Assembly (NCBI GenBank): GCA_016206745.1
Contig: JACQQW010000127.1
Coordinates: 1 to 5,033, forward strand
Direction of reading: 5' to 3'
DNA: 5,033 nucleotides
Source of the DNA: Candidatus Omnitrophota bacterium
Lineage (GTDB): Bacteria > Omnitrophota > Gorgyraeia > Zapsychrales > Fredricksoniimonadaceae
The notes below the pieces were generated by a model. It worked only from the letters and a program-made list of their open reading frames with translations. It did not search any database and was not told the DNA's origin. Below are positions 1 to 5,033 of the stretch, piece after piece. A program made the translations under genes and the position numbers. Each line of letters opens with the position of its first letter. Within the stretch, counting starts at the first letter, position 1.

Positions 1-246
1 ATTACAGTGGAAAATTACAAATCCAAACCGATTATTGTCAAGGTGTACGACCAGATCCCGGTATCGCAAGATGATAAAATAAGAATCAAAAATATTAAAT
101 TTAATCCCGAACCGGCCAAAAAAGACGCAGATGACCGTCCGGGAGTGCTGTATTGGACCTTGTCTTTAAATCCGGCAGAGAAGAAGGATATCGGGACCGC
201 GTATAGCATAGAATACCCGCGCAATTTAAATGTCACAGGAATATAG
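1..246 (+). CDS. C-terminal end of a DUF4139-domain (MuiA-like) protein, 5' truncated by the window
   Basis: The reading frame is open from the first base, so this is the last 81 codons of a longer gene and not a small gene starting at the GTG at 7. The visible residues begin ITVENYKSKPI, continue with VKVYDQIPVSQDDKI and GVLYWTLSLNP, and end AYSIEYPRNLNVTGI before TAG. This pattern matches the C-terminal beta-rich end of DUF4139 proteins (the mucoidy inhibitor A family): a 'DQIPVS' strand, a 'G-L-W-L-L-P-EKK' strand and a closing 'Y-I-EYP--L-V-G' strand. The biochemical role of the family is poorly defined and no enzymatic motif is visible in this piece. The next promoter begins 14 bases after the stop, with no obvious terminator between. 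Family assignment is by remembered motif only, and the N-terminal part cannot be judged. Confidence 0.72.
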   Translation: MTVENYKSKPIIVKVYDQIPVSQDDKIRIKNIKFNPEPAKKDADDRPGVLYWTLSLNPAEKKDIGTAYSIEYPRNLNVTGI

Positions 247-259
247 TTTGTTTAAATTT

Positions 260-288
260 TTGACTACCCGGAAGGGATTTGCTATACT
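260..288 (+). promoter_or_regulatory. Sigma70-type promoter for the class II aldolase
   Basis: TTGACT (260-265) and TATACT (283-288) are separated by exactly 17 bp, and a TG one base upstream of the -10 (280-281) makes it an extended -10. Each hexamer differs from consensus by one base. The predicted start is near 295, giving a leader of about 32 nt to the ATG at 327. It lies just after the upstream gene's stop, so the aldolase is probably transcribed independently. Confidence 0.8.
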
Positions 289-326
289 ATCAATCTTTAT
301 TGACCTAACAATGGAGGAAAGTCCAA

Positions 327-1646
327 ATGCCGCAGGTTGTGACTGATATTGATCAATTGGTCAAACAATTAGTATTAACTGATGATATTAAAGAGAAGGA
401 AAAGATAGCCAAACAAATCCAGGCTGAAGCCAAGGCCAAAGGAATTTATTTGGCGTCCATCCATGATGTATATAAGGCCAGGGGCAAAAGACAGGGCAAG
501 AACTTTACCGCCCCGGCCATGAATTTGCGTTCCTTGACCTATTACCTGGCCAAGGCGATTTTCCGGGTGGCCAAACGCAATAATGCCGGCGCTTTTATTT
601 TTGAAATCGCCAAGTCTGAAATGGGCTATACCAACCAGCCGCCGATCGAATACGTCGGGGTGGTGCTGGCCGCCGCTATTAAGGAAGGCCACAGCGGCCC
701 GGTGTTTATCCAGGGCGACCATTGCCAAATTAAGGCCACGGCTTATGTTGACAATAAGGCCAAAGAAGTTGCCGCGCTCAAAGACATGGTGGCGGACTGT
801 GTGGCGGCCGGTTTTTACAATATCGACATCGACTCATCGACCACCGTTGATTTAAACCGTCCGACTTTGACCGAGCAGCAGCGCGATAATTTTGAAGTCT
901 GCGCCCGGATGTCGGCTTTTATCCGTAAAATCCAGCCCAAAGGCCTGGAGGTTTCCATCGGCGGGGAAATCGGCGAAGTCGGCCATAAGAACAGCACCGT
1001 GGAAGAATTGGTGGCGTTCATGGACGGATATAATCAATCCTTGCCTAAGGAACTGGTCGGGTTAAGCAAAATTTCCGTGCAAACGGGCACGTCCCATGGC
1101 GGGGTGGTTTTACCAGACGGGACCATCGCCAATGTCAGCGTGGATTTCAACACTTTAAAAGCCTTGTCTGAAGCGGCCCAAAAGAAATATGGGTTGGGCG
1201 GCGCGGTGCAGCACGGGGCATCCACATTGCCGGACAATGCCTTCAGCAAATTTCCGGAAGTAAACACCATTGAGATCCATTTGGCCACCAATTTCCAGAA
1301 CAAGACTTTGGATAGCGCATTGTTCCCCAAAGATTTGTACGCTAAAATGGTGGAATGGACCAGGGCCAATTGCCAAAATGAACGCAAGCCCAAAGACACC
1401 GAAGAGCAATTCATTTACAAAGCCCGCAAACGCGCCCTGGGCCAGTTTAAAAAAGAGATCATGGGCCTGCCGGAACATGTCAAAGACGGCATAGCGGCGG
1501 AGCTGGAGAAAAATTTTGAATTTCTGTTCAAACAATTGAATGTCCATGACACTAAAAGTTTTGTTGTTTCGATTGTGAAACCTGTGGATGTCACCATCGG
1601 CCTGCGCAGTTCCCAGGCCGTGTTGGACGGGGAAGGGGACGATTAG
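327..1646 (+). CDS. Class II (zinc) fructose-bisphosphate aldolase family protein, long divergent form
   Basis: A 439-residue class II aldolase. The family cleaves fructose-1,6-bisphosphate (or tagatose-1,6-bisphosphate) to dihydroxyacetone phosphate and an aldehyde phosphate in the cytoplasm. The TIM-barrel landmarks appear in order: QGDHC (129-133, catalytic Asp131 and zinc His132), NIDIDSS (165-171), LEVSIGGEIGEVG (207-219), QTGTSHGG (252-259, zinc His257), GAVQHGAST (292-300, zinc His296) and IEIHLATNFQN (315-325, sugar-phosphate site). All three expected zinc histidines and the catalytic Asp are present. The usual second Glu of the LEIELG-type motif appears to be Ser210, although Glu208, Glu214 and Glu217 are close by. 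It is longer than E. coli FbaA (359 residues), with about 60 extra N-terminal residues and a helical C-terminal tail after about residue 340. The ATG at 327 is supported by GGAGG at 313-317, nine bases upstream. The family is certain; the exact sugar substrate is not. Confidence 0.88.
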   Translation: MPQVVTDIDQLVKQLVLTDDIKEKEKIAKQIQAEAKAKGIYLASIHDVYKARGKRQGKNFTAPAMNLRSLTYYLAKAIFRVAKRNNAGAFIFEIAKSEMGYTNQPPIEYVGVVLAAAIKEGHSGPVFIQGDHCQIKATAYVDNKAKEVAALKDMVADCVAAGFYNIDIDSSTTVDLNRPTLTEQQRDNFEVCARMSAFIRKIQPKGLEVSIGGEIGEVGHKNSTVEELVAFMDGYNQSLPKELVGLSKISVQTGTSHGGVVLPDGTIANVSVDFNTLKALSEAAQKKYGLGGAVQHGASTLPDNAFSKFPEVNTIEIHLATNFQNKTLDSALFPKDLYAKMVEWTRANCQNERKPKDTEEQFIYKARKRALGQFKKEIMGLPEHVKDGIAAELEKNFEFLFKQLNVHDTKSFVVSIVKPVDVTIGLRSSQAVLDGEGDD

Positions 1647-1671
1647 CCCACAGACAAGAATTATTTTTCGG

Positions 1672-1699
1672 TTGACATTTCCGAATTTTTTGGGATAAT
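1672..1699 (+). promoter_or_regulatory. Sigma70-type promoter for rpsA-tyrS
   Basis: A perfect TTGACA (1672-1677) is followed after 16 bp by GATAAT (1694-1699), with an extended -10 TG at 1691-1692. It starts 26 bases after the aldolase stop. I see no hairpin terminator between the aldolase and this promoter, so read-through from the aldolase may add to transcription. The predicted start is near 1706, leaving a leader of about 74 nt before the rpsA ATG. Confidence 0.78.
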
Positions 1700-1705
1700 C
1701 GCTTT

Positions 1706-1779
1706 ACTTTGAATCCCGCGATGTTTTCTCCTGCGTGACAGTTCAAAGAATTCCTGTACGAAAGAGGTTTTAAAAAACC
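1706..1779 (+). promoter_or_regulatory. Structured 5' leader of rpsA
   Basis: Two inverted repeats are visible. CTTTGAA (1707-1713) pairs perfectly with TTCAAAG (1742-1748), starting next to the predicted transcription start, and CGCG (1717-1720) can pair with CGTG (1734-1737) inside it. Close to the start codon, GGTT (1766-1769) and AACC (1776-1779) form a small palindrome ending at the base before the ATG. This palindrome contains the GG of the only Shine-Dalgarno-like sequence, AAGAGG (1762-1767), which sits rather far (12 bases) from the ATG. S1 represses its own translation in E. coli, so a folded initiation region would be a natural control point, but that role here is inferred. Confidence 0.4.
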
Positions 1780-3324
1780 ATGAGCACCGAAAAATCATTA
1801 ATGGAAGAGTTGTACGCCAGCACCTTGCGCGATATTAAGGAAGGCGAGGTGTCCAAAGGCACCATCGCGGCGATCACCGCCAAAGAGGTGATTGTCGACA
1901 TCGGGTTTAAATCCGAGGGGTTCGTGCCGATCGAGGAGTTCCGCAATCCGTCGGAACTGGCGGTCGGGCAGCAATTGGAGGTCCTGATCGAGAACATCGA
2001 AGACGATCATGGCCGCTTGATCCTGTCGTTTTCAAAGGCCGAGCGCCTTAAAGGCTGGCAAAAAATCGCCGACGATCTTAACGAAGGCGATATCATCGAC
2101 GGCCGGGTCGTGCGCGCGGTCAAGGGCGGGTATATCGTCGATGTGTTCGGCGTGGAGGCGTTCTTGCCCATGTCGCTGTCCGCGTTCAAAGGCCTTTCCA
2201 ACCACGACATCACCACCCGCGACTACAAATTCGTGGTCGCTAAAATGAACAAACAGCGCCGCAACCTGATCCTTTCGCGCCGCGAGATGGTGCAAAAAGA
2301 GCGCGAAGAAGTCCGCGCCAAATTGTGGGCCGAGCTCAAAAAAGGCCAGAAACGCAAAGGCGTGGTCAAAGGCATCACCGATTTCGGGGCCTTCATTGAT
2401 TTGGGCGGGGTGGACGGCCTTTTGCACATCACCGACATGAGCTGGAGCCGCATCAACCATCCGTCTGAAGTCGTGTCCGTCGGCCAAAGACTGGAAGTCC
2501 TGGTCCTGGATTTCGACAAGGACAATTCCAAAGTTTCCCTGGGGTTAAAGCAGATCGTCGCCAACCCGTGGGACGATGCCGTGGCCAAGTTCCCGGCCGC
2601 CTCCCGCGTCAAGGGCAAGATCGTCAATATCATGCCGTACGGTGTTTTTGTCGAGATCGACAAGGGCATCGAAGGGCTGCTGCATTCGTCTGAAATCACC
2701 TGGCAGAAGAAAATGGTCAATCCCCAGGAAATGTTCAAATTAGGGGACGTGATCGAGGTCCAGGTCATCAACGTGGACAAAGACGCCAAGCGCATTTCCC
2801 TGAGCATGAAGCAGCTGGAAGAAAATCCATGGGTGTCGGCCGCCCAGAAATTCACCGCCGGGACCACGGTCAAGGGCGCGGTGCGCGGTTTTACCGATTA
2901 CGGCGCTTTTGTGGAGCTGGACAATGGCCTGGAAGGCATGGTCCACGTGTCCGACATGTCCTGGACCAGGAAGATCAACCACCCCCAAGAGGTCCTGCAG
3001 AAAGGCCAGGAGATCGAAGTTTTGGTCCTGGGCGTGGACGTGGACGCCCGCAAAATCACTTTAGGCGTCAAGCAATTGCAATCGAACCCCTGGGGCGGCA
3101 TTGCCGTAAAGTTCCCGGTCGGGTCCGTGGCGCAGGCGCAGGTGGTGATGAATTCCAACTTTGGTGTGTTTGTCAAATTGGAAGACGACATTGAAGCTCT
3201 GGTGTATTCTTCCGAAATCGACAAGACCCAGGCCGCGGCTTTAAAACCGGGCGATAAACTGCAGGTCAAGATCATCAAAGTTGATGTTGAAGGCATGAAA
3301 ATCGGCGTCAGCGCCAGATTGTAA
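1780..3324 (+). CDS. rpsA: 30S ribosomal protein S1, six S1 domains
   Basis: Ribosomal protein S1 binds mRNA on the 30S platform and helps unfold structured or weak-SD messages. The 514 residues hold six consecutive OB-fold S1 domains: about 24-86, 106-169, 190-258, 275-345, 362-432 and 448-514. Domains 1 and 2 are divergent, as expected for the ribosome-anchoring pair. Domains 3-5 carry classic RNA-binding signatures ([32 protein letters not shown]), each followed by a GLLH/GMVH strand, and they end in repeated NPW linkers (262-264, 349-351, 437-439). Domains 3 and 5 are especially alike ([10 protein letters not shown] and [11 protein letters not shown]). The protein is somewhat shorter than the 557-residue E. 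coli S1 but keeps all six domains. Codon choice is strongly C/G-ending, consistent with high expression. The ATG at 1780 is preferred because a start at 1801 would leave no better ribosome site. The stop overlaps the tyrS start by one base. Confidence 0.96.
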   Translation: MSTEKSLMEELYASTLRDIKEGEVSKGTIAAITAKEVIVDIGFKSEGFVPIEEFRNPSELAVGQQLEVLIENIEDDHGRLILSFSKAERLKGWQKIADDLNEGDIIDGRVVRAVKGGYIVDVFGVEAFLPMSLSAFKGLSNHDITTRDYKFVVAKMNKQRRNLILSRREMVQKEREEVRAKLWAELKKGQKRKGVVKGITDFGAFIDLGGVDGLLHITDMSWSRINHPSEVVSVGQRLEVLVLDFDKDNSKVSLGLKQIVANPWDDAVAKFPAASRVKGKIVNIMPYGVFVEIDKGIEGLLHSSEITWQKKMVNPQEMFKLGDVIEVQVINVDKDAKRISLSMKQLEENPWVSAAQKFTAGTTVKGAVRGFTDYGAFVELDNGLEGMVHVSDMSWTRKINHPQEVLQKGQEIEVLVLGVDVDARKITLGVKQLQSNPWGGIAVKFPVGSVAQAQVVMNSNFGVFVKLEDDIEALVYSSEIDKTQAAALKPGDKLQVKIIKVDVEGMKIGVSARL

Positions 3325-4469
3325 TGTCCCCTGATATCATCCAAAAAATAGAACGCGGCACCACGGAAATCATTAGCAGGGCCGATTTGGCCAAGAAATT
3401 GGCCCAAGGCCGTCCGCTGATTATCAAAGCCGGCTTCGACCCGACCGCCCCCGACATACACTTAGGCCATGTGGTGCTGCTGCACAAACTCAAACAGTTT
3501 CAGGACCTGGGTCACCGGGTGGTTTTTCTTATTGGTGATTTTACCGCCCAGGTGGGGGACCCCACCGGCCGCAATGAACTGCGCAAAAAAATGTCGCCGG
3601 CGGAAATTGAGCAAAATGCCAAGACCTACAAAGCCCAGGTCTTCAAAGTTTTAGATCCGCAAAAAACGAAAATTGTTTTTAACAGCCACTGGCTAAACAA
3701 ATTGACCCCGCAAGATATTTTGGAATTGACCGCCCACACCACCGTCGCCCAGATGCTGGCCCGGGCCGATTTTAAAAAACGTTTCGAGTCCGGCAAAGAG
3801 ATCAGCATATTGGAATTCATTTATCCGCTGTTGCAGGGATATGATTCCGTGCATTTAAAAGCCGACATTGAATTGGGCGGCACCGACCAGAAATTCAATT
3901 TGCTCATGGGCCGGCAATTGCAGGAAAGCTATGGCCAGCCGCCCCAGGCGGTGATCATGACCCCTTTATTGGAAGGGACGGACGGGGCGCAGAAAATGAG
4001 CAAGTCCCTGGGTAATTATATCGGTATCAATGAGCCGCCGGACGACGTATTCGGCAAGGTGATGTCCATTTCCGATGAGTTGATGTTGCGTTATTACGAA
4101 TTATTGACCGAAGCTGATTTGGCCTCCGTGAAGAACAAGCACCCTAAGGAAGCAAAATTGGAATTGGCCGAGACCATTGTGGGCATGTTCCATGGACGGG
4201 CACAAGCCAAAAACGCCCGGGCCAATTTTGAGCGCACCTTCAGCCGGCACCAAGTCCCGGATGATATCCCGGAAATAAGAATTTCAGCCGGGCATAAACT
4301 ATTAGATGTTCTTAGTCTTGCAAAGATGATCGCCTCCAAGAATGAAGGCCGCCGCCTGCTCCATGAAGGCGCCGTCACCCATGACGGGGTGGTCATATCC
4401 GACGAGCACTGGACCCCATGTCCAGGGGTGTTAAAAATCGGCAAGCGCCGGTTCTTGCGTCTGACGTAA
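3324..4469 (+). CDS. tyrS: Tyrosyl-tRNA synthetase
   Basis: This class I aminoacyl-tRNA synthetase charges tRNA-Tyr with tyrosine using ATP, in the cytoplasm. The 381 residues contain the Rossmann catalytic core with [13 protein letters not shown] (37-49, HIGH-type motif HLGH at 46-49), [16 protein letters not shown] (68-83), [12 protein letters not shown] (170-181, tyrosine pocket), GGTDQKFN (185-192) and KMSKS (224-228, ATP-binding loop). A C-terminal S4-like RNA-binding domain occupies about 325-381 ([24 protein letters not shown] and a closing [10 protein letters not shown]). The motifs follow the family branch in which the KMSKS context reads [15 protein letters not shown]. The start ATG overlaps the rpsA stop in the sequence TAATG and has no convincing Shine-Dalgarno of its own, which suggests translation is coupled to S1. 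No promoter is apparent near the junction. All catalytic motifs are intact. Confidence 0.96.
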   Translation: MSPDIIQKIERGTTEIISRADLAKKLAQGRPLIIKAGFDPTAPDIHLGHVVLLHKLKQFQDLGHRVVFLIGDFTAQVGDPTGRNELRKKMSPAEIEQNAKTYKAQVFKVLDPQKTKIVFNSHWLNKLTPQDILELTAHTTVAQMLARADFKKRFESGKEISILEFIYPLLQGYDSVHLKADIELGGTDQKFNLLMGRQLQESYGQPPQAVIMTPLLEGTDGAQKMSKSLGNYIGINEPPDDVFGKVMSISDELMLRYYELLTEADLASVKNKHPKEAKLELAETIVGMFHGRAQAKNARANFERTFSRHQVPDDIPEIRISAGHKLLDVLSLAKMIASKNEGRRLLHEGAVTHDGVVISDEHWTPCPGVLKIGKRRFLRLT

Positions 4470-4484
4470 ATGCGAAAAATATTA

Positions 4485-4513
4485 TTGACAAGATTTGTAA
4501 TGACAGATATACT
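4485..4513 (+). promoter_or_regulatory. Strong sigma70-type promoter upstream of the tRNA-Thr - rpmG - tRNA-Trp cluster
   Basis: TTGACA (4485-4490), a 17-bp spacer and TATACT (4508-4513) give the closest match to consensus in the window. It starts 15 bases after the tyrS stop. Predicted transcription begins near 4520, about 128 nt before the mature 5' end of tRNA-Thr, which is a long leader for a tRNA operon. I see no better promoter between this site and the tRNA. Confidence 0.8.
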
Positions 4514-4519
4514 TCTCGT

Positions 4520-4647
4520 TCATTTGACTTACCGCTGCAGGAGGCCGGAGTTATTGCCCCTGCCCTTGTTTTTTTTGTAAATTTTTTTGGAAACAAGGAC
4601 TGGGGCGAACTGTTCTAGATGTAGTCCTGATTGTTTTATGGAAGTTC
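4520..4647 (+). promoter_or_regulatory. Leader RNA with mutually exclusive pairings upstream of tRNA-Thr
   Basis: Besides the hairpin at 4537-4563, bases 4554-4571 can pair with 4591-4608 across a T-rich loop. That gives 15 Watson-Crick pairs, one G-U and two mismatches over 18 positions. Its core is CCTTGTTT/AAACAAGG (4564-4571 with 4591-4598), flanked by GCCCC/GGGGC. Bases 4602-4611 (GGGGCGAACT) can instead pair perfectly with 4643-4652 (AGTTCGCCCC), which includes the first five bases of mature tRNA-Thr. Each pairing uses bases of the next, so they exclude one another in series. There is no T-box consensus, no credible ORF and no second promoter. A regulatory role is inferred from the pairing topology alone. 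Confidence 0.4.
4537..4576 (+). terminator. Possible Rho-independent terminator or attenuator hairpin
   Basis: GCAGGAGGC (4537-4545) pairs with GCCCCTGC (4556-4563): eight base pairs with one bulged A (4542) and a ten-base loop. It is followed by CC and then TTGTTTTTTTT (4566-4576). It could end rpsA-tyrS transcription, but it also lies only some 17 bases after the predicted start from the promoter at 4485-4513, so that promoter would be subject to attenuation. The AGGAGG inside the stem looks like a Shine-Dalgarno sequence but no convincing gene follows it. Confidence 0.45.
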
Positions 4648-4720
4648 GCCCCTGTAGCTCAGTTGGCAGAGCACGTCCTTGGTAAGGACGAGGCCAGCGG
4701 TTCAATCCCGCTCGGGGGCT
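4648..4720 (+). tRNA. tRNA-Thr, anticodon GGT
   Basis: A complete 73-base cloverleaf. The acceptor stem is GCCCCTG (4648-4654) with CGGGGGC (4713-4719), containing one G-U pair, and the discriminator is T4720. The D stem is GCTC/GAGC (4657-4660, 4669-4672). The anticodon stem CGTCC/GGACG (4674-4678, 4686-4690) closes the loop TTGGTAA, which places anticodon GGT at 4681-4683 and reads ACC/ACT threonine codons. The variable loop is five bases (4691-4695). The T stem AGCGG/CCGCT (4696-4700, 4708-4712) closes loop TTCAATC. The 3' CCA is not encoded and must be added after transcription. It sits in a cluster with rpmG and tRNA-Trp. Confidence 0.97.
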
Positions 4721-4752
4721 TGTACGAAATATATTCTTAATCTTCTGTGATA

Positions 4753-4769
4753 CCCCGCCTTTGGCGGGG
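4753..4769 (+). repeat. Perfect GC-rich palindrome between tRNA-Thr and rpmG
   Basis: CCCCGCC (4753-4759), loop TTT, GGCGGGG (4763-4769): seven perfect GC pairs. No T-run follows on either strand, so it is not a standard terminator. Lying between a tRNA and an mRNA in one likely transcript, it could block exonucleases at the new 5' end of rpmG mRNA, serve as a processing site, or be one copy of a small dispersed palindromic repeat. Nothing in the window decides between these. Confidence 0.55.
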
Positions 4770-4794
4770 GAGCGCACCAAACATTGGGAACATC

Positions 4795-4947
4795 ATGCGC
4801 GAGACAATTCATTTTCAGTGCACCACGTGCAATCGCATCAATTACAGCAGTACCAAGGATAAAAAACAGCACCCGGAACGCCTGGAGCTGAAGAAATTTT
4901 GTCGTTTTTGCCGTCAACACATTATTCATAAAGAAACAAAGAAGTAA
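4795..4947 (+). CDS. rpmG: 50S ribosomal protein L33, zinc-binding form
   Basis: A 50-residue protein of the large ribosomal subunit near the E site. It starts MRETIHFQC and carries the L33 signature RINYSSTKDKKQHPERLELKKFC in two parts: the NYSSTKDKK basic strand (16-24) and PERLELKKFC (27-36). Two CxxC pairs, Cys9/Cys12 and Cys36/Cys39, mark the zinc-ribbon ('C+') version. The ATG at 4795 gives the usual L33 length and N-terminus. An in-frame ATG at 4747 would add 16 unrelated residues and run through the GC-rich palindrome, so it is rejected. A modest ribosome site, GGGAA (4786-4790), precedes the start by four bases. No separate promoter is evident, so it is probably co-transcribed with tRNA-Thr. 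Confidence 0.95.
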   Translation: MRETIHFQCTTCNRINYSSTKDKKQHPERLELKKFCRFCRQHIIHKETKK

Positions 4948-4988
4948 AGGCGCGAAATTCTGCGTCTCCATAGCCTGGTCACGCATAT

Positions 4989-5033
4989 AGGCCTGTAGCT
5001 CCAATTGGTAGAGCGACGGTCTCCAAAACCGTG
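4989..5033 (+). tRNA. tRNA-Trp, anticodon CCA, 3' end beyond the window
   Basis: The 5' acceptor strand AGGCCTG (4989-4995), D stem GCTC/GAGC (4998-5001, 5011-5014) and anticodon stem ACGGT/ACCGT (5016-5020, 5028-5032) are visible. The anticodon loop CTCCAAA places CCA at 5023-5025, reading UGG tryptophan. The window ends after the first variable-loop base, so the T arm and 3' acceptor strand cannot be checked. It begins 41 bases after the rpmG stop, with no promoter-like sequence in the gap. The family-typical neighbours downstream would be secE and nusG, which are outside the window. Confidence 0.93.

Noticed and set aside
1647..1671. Terminator after the aldolase
   Set aside because: There is a T-rich stretch at 1661-1668 but no stable inverted repeat before it.
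2223..2873. A 216-codon open frame on the - strand inside rpsA
   Set aside because: It lies wholly within the unmistakable S1 coding region, shows no domain and is explained by the biased codon composition of the + strand gene.
2370..3080. Apparent DNA repeats within rpsA
   Set aside because: The similar segments are S1 domains 3, 4 and 5, ancient protein-domain duplications and not a mobile or tandem DNA repeat.
2829..3194. A 121-codon + strand frame inside rpsA, rich in Arg and Gly
   Set aside because: It is an out-of-frame reading of S1 domains 5 and 6, with low-complexity composition and no ribosome site.
4554..4580. A TTG-start leader peptide of eight residues behind AGGAGG (4539-4544)
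   Set aside because: The SD-like bases are better explained as part of the GC-rich stem. The peptide has no Thr, Tyr or Trp codons, so ribosome-mediated attenuation by charged tRNA is not supported.
4418..4618. A 66-codon + strand open frame overlapping the tyrS 3' end
   Set aside because: It overlaps tyrS in another frame, runs through the promoter at 4485-4513 and the leader hairpins, has no ribosome site and no recognisable domain.
4520..4647. T-box riboswitch upstream of tRNA-Thr
   Set aside because: The conserved T-box bulge sequence (AGGGTGGNACC type) and a specifier stem-loop I are not visible, and T-boxes normally control synthetase or amino-acid genes rather than tRNAs.
4702..5004. 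A 100-codon - strand open frame across rpmG
   Set aside because: It runs antisense through tRNA-Thr, rpmG and tRNA-Trp, all of which are certain, and has no recognisable family.

Overview
This is a bacterial chromosome segment in which every recognisable gene reads left to right on the + strand. It carries housekeeping genes: the end of a DUF4139-type protein, a class II aldolase, ribosomal protein S1, tyrosyl-tRNA synthetase, tRNA-Thr, ribosomal protein L33 and the start of tRNA-Trp. Bacterial sigma70-like promoters, Shine-Dalgarno sites and bacterial tRNA folds mark it as bacterial. The base composition is mixed, and the S1 gene is visibly rich in C- and G-ending codons. The long, divergent class II aldolase, six-domain S1 and mixed gene order would suit a candidate-phylum or PVC-like lineage such as Omnitrophota. 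That placement is an impression and the sequence alone cannot prove it.

Layout. Bases 1-246 are the 3' end of a gene whose start lies outside the window. A near-consensus promoter (260-288) then drives a class II fructose-bisphosphate-type aldolase (327-1646). A second promoter (1672-1699) and a structured leader of about 74 nt precede rpsA (1780-3324). The rpsA stop codon overlaps the tyrS start codon by one base (TAATG), so rpsA and tyrS (3324-4469) form a tight translational unit. Directly after tyrS lies the strongest promoter-like sequence in the window (TTGACA, 17 bp, TATACT; 4485-4513). It is followed by about 128 nt of leader and then tRNA-Thr(GGT) (4648-4720), rpmG/L33 (4795-4947) and tRNA-Trp(CCA), which is cut by the window end (4989-5033). 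In many bacteria a tRNA-Thr / tuf / rpmG / tRNA-Trp / secE / nusG cluster is found; here tuf is absent between the tRNA and rpmG.

Functionally the right-hand two thirds serves translation: mRNA binding by the ribosome (S1), charging of tRNA-Tyr (TyrS), a zinc-ribbon L33, and two tRNAs. The aldolase belongs to central carbon metabolism and appears to have its own promoter.

The most interesting non-coding signal is the leader between the tyrS end and tRNA-Thr. Three consecutive pairings can be drawn there, each excluding the next. They are a terminator-like hairpin with a T-tract, an 18-position long-range stem overlapping it, and a 10-bp stem that would capture the 5' acceptor strand of tRNA-Thr. 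This has the topology of an RNA switch or attenuator, but it rests on reading the sequence only. I found no CRISPR array, mobile element or defence system.
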